64,000 bases of DNA, taken from contig JAYJMM010000004.1 of NCBI GenBank assembly GCA_037349105.1, forward strand, positions 3,809,001 through 3,873,000. Reading direction: 5' to 3'. The notes below the pieces were generated by a model that saw nothing but the letters and a program-made list of their open reading frames with translations, was not told the DNA's origin and ran no database searches. The stretch comes from Limnomonas spitsbergensis. Lineage: Eukaryota > Chlorophyta > Chlorophyceae > Chlamydomonadales. A program made the translations under genes and the position numbers. Position 1 is the first letter of the stretch; each line of letters starts with the position of its first letter. Below are positions 59,190 through 64,000 of the stretch, piece after piece.

Positions 59190-59330
59190 CCTGGTAGGCC
59201 GCTGGGCAGCTAACACTGGGCCGATGGGAACCAATCCTTGACCAAGCAGCAGGCACTATGCTGAATCAGGCCCAGATGCTATTTTGCTATCATGCAGGTC
59301 AACTGTAGCTGAAGCTGAAGCTAAATTAAG
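59190..59330 (+). mobile_element. MITE copy
   Basis: TAGGCCGCTGGGCAGCTAAC, GGGCCGATGGGAACCAATCC and GTAGCTGAAGCTGAAGC. Diverged; lies just below the PP6R stop. Confidence 0.55.
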
Positions 59331-59415
59331 GGGGGGGAAAGTGACGAAGTCCATGATGAAGACATAGTACTCCAGTATCATATTCGCATCAATGTATATT
59401 CCCTCTTGAGGACGC

Positions 59416-62143
59416 CTAAAGAAATAGAAAGAGAATGACCCTGCCTCTGTGACGCGGCCTCGACCCATGCTGCGCCACATCCACCCCTGAAGGCAAAAAT
59501 GTTGAGAGAACAGCACAGCAGGAAGCAAGGCATCATCCGTACTGTTACCACCCCTGATTACAAGGAACAGCGCAGCATGGGCCAAGGCCTCATCTGCAAG
59601 GGTACCAATCATTACCAGCCCCAATGTGGCAATAGTTATGCCGTTTCTGGCACCCTACCTGTGTCATCCATGCCAAAGGTTTCTTCCTGGTTTTGATCCG
59701 TCATGTACATTCCATGTATGTCCATGCCAGTCATGCCCTCAGTGATGCTGCCGGCAGAGAAGTCGAAGGGGCCTGCCTTGAAGTCATCCCCTGCCTCGTC
59801 CTCCTCATTCTCAACGGTGTTGTATCGATTGTACAAGGGCTGTTGCATTCCAGTGATGTGGTCCAAGTCCAACTCGTTCTTCACATGCAGAAAAGGGAGG
59901 GAAGGCAGCATTTGACACTGATGACTCATTGGATCATCCACTCCAAGGAGGTATCAAAAACAAATGCTTTGCCAGAATGCCCGAGCCAACCAAGCCTTTC
60001 ATTCCCCTGATCATGACAGCCAGCTACGCAATCAGTTTCAATGTCTATTTTAGAAAGATTCAACTAAGATGCAGCTTAGTCAAAGGCTCCCTCAATGGGA
60101 GCCTAGTGCATGAAGGAGCCTGTTGAAGGGCCACAAGCCCAGGCCCCAAGATGTTTAGTCCCCATCGGCTCAGCGGCCGGCCGCCACTGGCGGCCCTGCA
60201 ATCTCCTCTATAGTTTGGAGCTCAATCAAATTTAAACTGATCAGCTGTTCATACCTGAAATTCGTCGCCATCACTGTCCAAGCCAGCCATTCCCGGGGCT
60301 GCAGGCCTGCCGCAAGCCCAGGTTCCTGTGTTCTCCAGGTCTTGTTGCGGATGCAGGACCTCCTCTACATATTTAAGCCAGCCCTCATGCGATCTTGCAT
60401 ACACTGCTACCCTGGACGGGCCTGCCGCGTCAGGGCCTGCCTCAGCAGCGCGCAAGGAGATGACCTCCACTGCAGCAGCTACCTGGGTGATGTGCCCCAG
60501 GTATCCAGCGCGCAACGGCGTCTTGGCCGCCGCTTGCTCCTCCAGCCCAAGCACCGCGATGGGCACCACTGTTTGCGGCAGCTGCACAATCCAGTCCAGC
60601 AGGCTGCAATCTTCAAACAGGTTTTGCAAAACAACGCCGGACAGGGAGGAAATGCAGGCTAGCAACATGGACGCAACGCTGTGGTGGAGTAGATTGTTGA
60701 AGGGGAACGTGGTGAAGAGCTGCAGGCATTTTGACAAGGCTGAACACTGTACGAAGGGCTCCTCCGTGGCCACGCAACCGCTGCGAACCAAAACAGCCAG
60801 GAGCTCAACAATCTTAAGCCGGTGCCGCCCCAACGGCGGTGACAGCACACCAAAGGAGCAGTCGCGGCTGATCTCGGAGTTATCCTCAAGACTCAGCAGC
60901 TTGACAAGGGGTGGGAGGTGCTGGACGATTGCCGCTGCTGCCTCATTTTTTGCCCGCGAGGTGGTTTCCATTGACATGGAATCAGACAATGATACACCCA
61001 TTGCGTCCACCAGCATGGGCCGCTGGGGCTCCAGCAAGGCTATGCAGACATCCAGCGCTGGAACTAGCACCCGCCGGCCAGGCGACAGTGCATGCTGGAT
61101 GAGCGTGGCAATGCAAGGCTGCTGGGCAAGCTTTGAAGCAAGCGGCGAAGGCTGCGCATGGGCTGTTGCTGAGAGGATGTCAGCTGCATTTGCCTGGGCT
61201 TCGGCTGAGTAGTTTGAGGAGAGGCGCGAGAGGAGAAGATCGATGAGAGAAGTTGCAGACAGCCATTGGGACAGCGCGGGAGAGGGCATCAGGCTGTTCA
61301 GGTCGTCAGCGCCCACCATGCGCTTAACCACATCTGCTACAGAGGTCGTGCCCACATGGGCAACAAGCTTCTCCAGAAGAGCATTACCCTCAACTTGGAA
61401 GTAGAGAAGCATCTCGCTGCTTTTGCGCACAAGCAGGCTATCGACTACGCGTCCGAAGTAGCCTGCTACCTTGCTGTTCAAGGGCGGTGGGGCGTTTAGC
61501 AGCGAAAATAGCATTTTCATGAGATCGGCTTCCTCGACCAGCGTGTTAAACACCGCCTCCAGCTCACAGCAAAGCACCTCGCAAGCGGCAAACGGATACC
61601 TGCAGTGGAAAAAACAGTTTATCTACACGAAGACCATGCAATACGTATTTGACAGCACGTACTTGTAGGTCTTCTTCGGATCATCGGAGTCCTGTGGCTC
61701 CACCAAATACCTACACAATCATATAGCATCAAGAGTGAGATCATCGCGTTGCCAAAGTCATAACAGAAGTCGTATGGGTGCCACAGAAACAAAAGAAGCG
61801 CACCTTACGAGTTGCTCCACAGAACTTGGTTTCCTCAGACTGTAATCAAATGAGAAATGAGATGATGATCAGATGACGGCGGTATGAGGCAAGACGGGAG
61901 ACAATTCCATGCACCCACAAGGCTATCAGCCGGCCATTCAGGGACTTCGCCTCTTGCACAAGGTCGTCTTCATCGAGCAATTCATCCAACGTGAAATCCT
62001 CCCTGTCCAGAACATTTTCTATTGGAGAGGGCTACGCAAACGAAGACATGGCTGTCAGCGAGACTCATCACCAGTGGCCAAGAACTTGCACACTGTTTCA
62101 TGCTCGTGATCACCTGGGAAAACCCAGGCACTTTCCAGAACAT
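59416..62143 (-). CDS. SAPS-domain protein, PP6/Sit4 phosphatase regulatory subunit, seven exons
   Basis: Regulatory subunit (PP6R type) of the PP6/Sit4-like Ser/Thr phosphatase. Exons: 62143-62114, 62031-61919, 61839-61804, 61710-61663, 61599-60255, 59878-59659 and 59486-59416. Joined, they give about 620 residues. Phases agree at all junctions. The start MFWKVPGFSQ/PSPIENVLDR resembles the conserved MFW start. DFTLDELLDEDDLVQEAK, GRLIAFLRKPSSVEQLV, YLVEPQDSDDPKKTYKYPF and ACEVLCCELEAVFNTLVEE are hallmark SAPS segments. The rest is an alpha-helical repeat fold. DGDEFQ/NELDLDHITGMQ, LYNRYNTVEN and an acidic region follow. The last exon (ends VILFLFL-stop) is the least certain. Its acceptor TTTTTGCCTTCAG is strong, but the C-terminus is not conserved enough to confirm it. 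Confidence 0.88.
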
Positions 62144-62404
62144 CCCCTGATACACTTTCAGCTATGCTTGGAAATGTATATGCAGTGGGCGTGATAGAGA
62201 GGTGATGTGTGCGACTGGGGCACTGAGAAAATGAAGATTACAGACTTAAATACAATTGTGTAGCGTGACGAGATTTGTTTACAAGGATGAATACTGCCAC
62301 GCGCACGATCCCTGCGCGATCAGTGTCTCGCACAATCGGTGTCGCACTGTTGTATTGTTTCGTCACACTACGAGCCGGGTTACACTTTTCCGCCTTTTTC
62401 TTTT

Positions 62405-62592
62405 GTCCCACCATTAGTTCCTCTACTCCCTTTGCCAATTTCCTGTTTCAATTATCCACTTGGGATCCCGACCGAAAACTGGACGCCCACGCGCGCACGC
62501 GGTCGAGTCTATTTTAGCAAGACCCAGACCCCCAGTCCGCCCCCACAGGACAGAGGTGCTACACTGTTTTACCTCTCTTACATCATTGACTT
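62405..62592 (+). mobile_element. Degenerate LINE 3'-end fragment
   Basis: GACGCCCACGCGCGCACGCG, GTCGAGTCTATTTTAGCAAG, ACCCAGACC, GAGGTGCTACACTG and TACATCATTGACT follow the family terminus in order with many changes. Confidence 0.55.
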
Positions 62593-62939
62593 CTTCCAAG
62601 TAGTCCACTGTCTGAGGAGCTCTCGGAATATAGAAAAGCAAATGCTGTCCTGTTGAACTGTGCACCACTGGACCTCGTCCATCCTACAGTGAAGCTCTAG
62701 TAAATATGGAGGTACATGCATGGAGGTACTTGAGTAACATGACAGGGGGTGAAGTCAATGGTCAATTGTTGATTGCACTACCGGTTGCAGACACAGTGTC
62801 AGAAATCAGAGAGATCAGCCTGCACAGCATGAGGGAAAAGAAGGCAGGGACATACGAAAGGGCCATCGTATGCGGTAATGCGGTAGTCGGTAGATCAAAT
62901 GTAAGGTGGGTAAGTGGGTTATTTGATTGTGAAGGTGGG
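62593..62939. other. Intergenic, nothing recognised
   Basis: Short open frames only. Confidence 0.4.
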
Positions 62940-63005
62940 TGGTTGATAGTTAATTATGTTACACCTGAGCCCTGCTGAAAAAGCTAGGCCGCTTGTGGGC
63001 CCAAA
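62940..63005 (-). mobile_element. LINE 3'-end fragment, diverged
   Basis: TATGTTACACCTGAGCCCTG, CTGAAAAAGCTAGGCCGCTT, GTGGGCCC. Confidence 0.6.
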
Positions 63006-63034
63006 AGTGAAGTTGAGATAATGGATGAGAGTGG

Positions 63035-63310
63035 TGTGTGGGGGGGGGGGATTGAACATCCGCATGGGCCAGTGGGTGGCATGGATGTGCATGCATGTGG
63101 GTGGGTGGTGAGGTTTAAATGTGGATATGCACGATGATGTGGGTGGGTGGTTTGAATGTGAATATGGACGGTTGAATGGTGTGTACGTGCATGTGTATGT
63201 GATTGAGTGGGTGGGTGGATTGCAAGTAGATATGAACATGGGTGCAAGTGTGGGTGGTGTGAAGCTGCACATGTCTGGGTGAGAGGGTCGGTGGTATGAA
63301 TGTGCGCACA
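63035..63310 (+). repeat. TGGGTGG-rich degenerate simple repeat
   Basis: GTGGGTGGGTGG and ATGTGNATATG motifs alternate with 40-60-bp spacing over about 270 bp. Low-complexity, non-coding. Confidence 0.6.
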
Positions 63311-64000
63311 GGGTCAGGTGTGGCTTGACACGGACTAGGGAATCAGAAACCCAACGTCTGAGGCTCTGAGCAGGGGCTTTATGTGGAGAATGGCAGCTAA
63401 TTCACAACGCCAGGCGGAATGTACATATGAGGCTGGTATCAGACTAGCGCCAGAATGGCAGAACTAAACACACAATTCCAATTCAGCGATGCACACCTTG
63501 ACTTGCGGCGTGCATTGCCTCTTGCCGCATCTGCATACCACTTTAGGGATAAGGGCAACAAGATCCTGTCAGGGTGGGCATACCCAGGATGGGCATACCA
63601 AGACAAGGCATGCATTTAGGTTGGAGCTTGGGGGTAAGCAAGCATGGAGGTTGGAGGTACGGCTCGATGCACGGGTTCAGCACAAGCTTGGCCGCTAGCT
63701 CAGGCAGATCTTGCAGATGTGAAAAGCTGGTAATCTTCAATTGTGCATACACTGGTAAATGAGCTGTGGGTTCATCAATCGTCACCCTGGCCAGGCCGGG
63801 CTAGGTCAGCAAAATCCACACGGCCGAGCCTGTCAGCAAGGCGGACAATGCTGGCATGCTGCTGCCACCAACATGGTCCGTTGGAGTAGCAAGGATAGCT
63901 GGATTAAAAGTAAGAAGCTTGGAGAGGCGGCCTCGTCAGATCTCTGGCACAGCAACCGTTGTACGAACCGAATGTCAGACATGAGACATGCCAAGTGATG
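63311..64000. other. Intergenic to window end
   Basis: No gene recognised. GGGCATACCAAGACA-type motifs repeat twice near 63575-63605. Confidence 0.35.

Noticed and set aside
61991..62022. MFW start in the second PP6R exon
   Set aside because: ATGTTCTGG occurs there by chance in the wrong frame. The in-phase MFWKVPGFSQ exon at 62143 joins correctly.

Overview
This window looks like nuclear DNA of a green alga (Chlorophyta, probably a flagellated chlorophycean or volvocalean lineage). The evidence is intron-rich genes with GT-AG junctions, C/G-ending codons in the tubulins, TGTAA-type polyadenylation signals, plant-type telomere-like motifs (CCCTAAA) and an acetylatable alpha-tubulin Lys40. 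All three stop codons are used normally, so the code is standard. I cannot name the species.

Layout. 1-6.5 kb: mostly intergenic, with LINE 3' ends and a candidate signal-peptide exon. 6.8-8.7 kb: complete beta-tubulin (-, 5 exons, 443 aa). 12.9-14.6 kb: complete alpha-tubulin (+, 3 exons, 451 aa), divergent from beta. 16.2-21.9 kb: FAHD1-like fumarylacetoacetate hydrolase family gene (+, 7 exons) with a 75-bp minisatellite and several MITEs in its introns. 24.5-27.3 kb: low-complexity reading frame (-) made largely of tandem repeats. 28.5-29.4 kb: 26-bp minisatellite and a TTCAGGG array. 30.1-36.0 kb: unidentified gene (-) containing a 94-bp repeat array. 37.6-42.4 kb: protein with four HRDC domains (+), followed by a 54-bp array. 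44.6-45.2 kb: small secreted Gly/His-rich protein (-). 48.2-50.0 kb: inositol-monophosphatase-like protein (+). 50.7-52.1 kb: 5'-truncated LINE (-). 53.5-55.4 kb: complete ATG5 (+, 7 exons, 384 aa). 56.6-57.6 kb: FAM192A/PIP30 (NIP30 domain) protein (-). 59.4-62.1 kb: SAPS-domain PP6 regulatory subunit (-, 7 exons, about 620 aa). The genes are ordinary housekeeping genes and form no operon or obvious pathway.

The most striking pattern is not a gene. In three genes, exon edges are copied into the flanking introns together with their splice site. Copies of exon starts (with the 3' splice site) lie upstream of the true exon. Copies of exon ends (with the 5' splice site) lie downstream. In two places the copied edge has grown into a long tandem array: 94-bp units at 30.2-31.5 kb carry an exon start, and 54-bp units at 42.4-43.3 kb carry an exon end and 5' splice site. 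One FAHD1 exon copy also sits about 26 kb from its source. This gives introns and flanks full of decoy splice sites.

The rest is interspersed repeats: a TIR-bearing MITE family (ends GTGTTTATTT / AAATAAACAC, about 190 bp), found in introns of most multi-exon genes here, and many 3' ends of one LINE family whose conserved terminus contains TGTAA.
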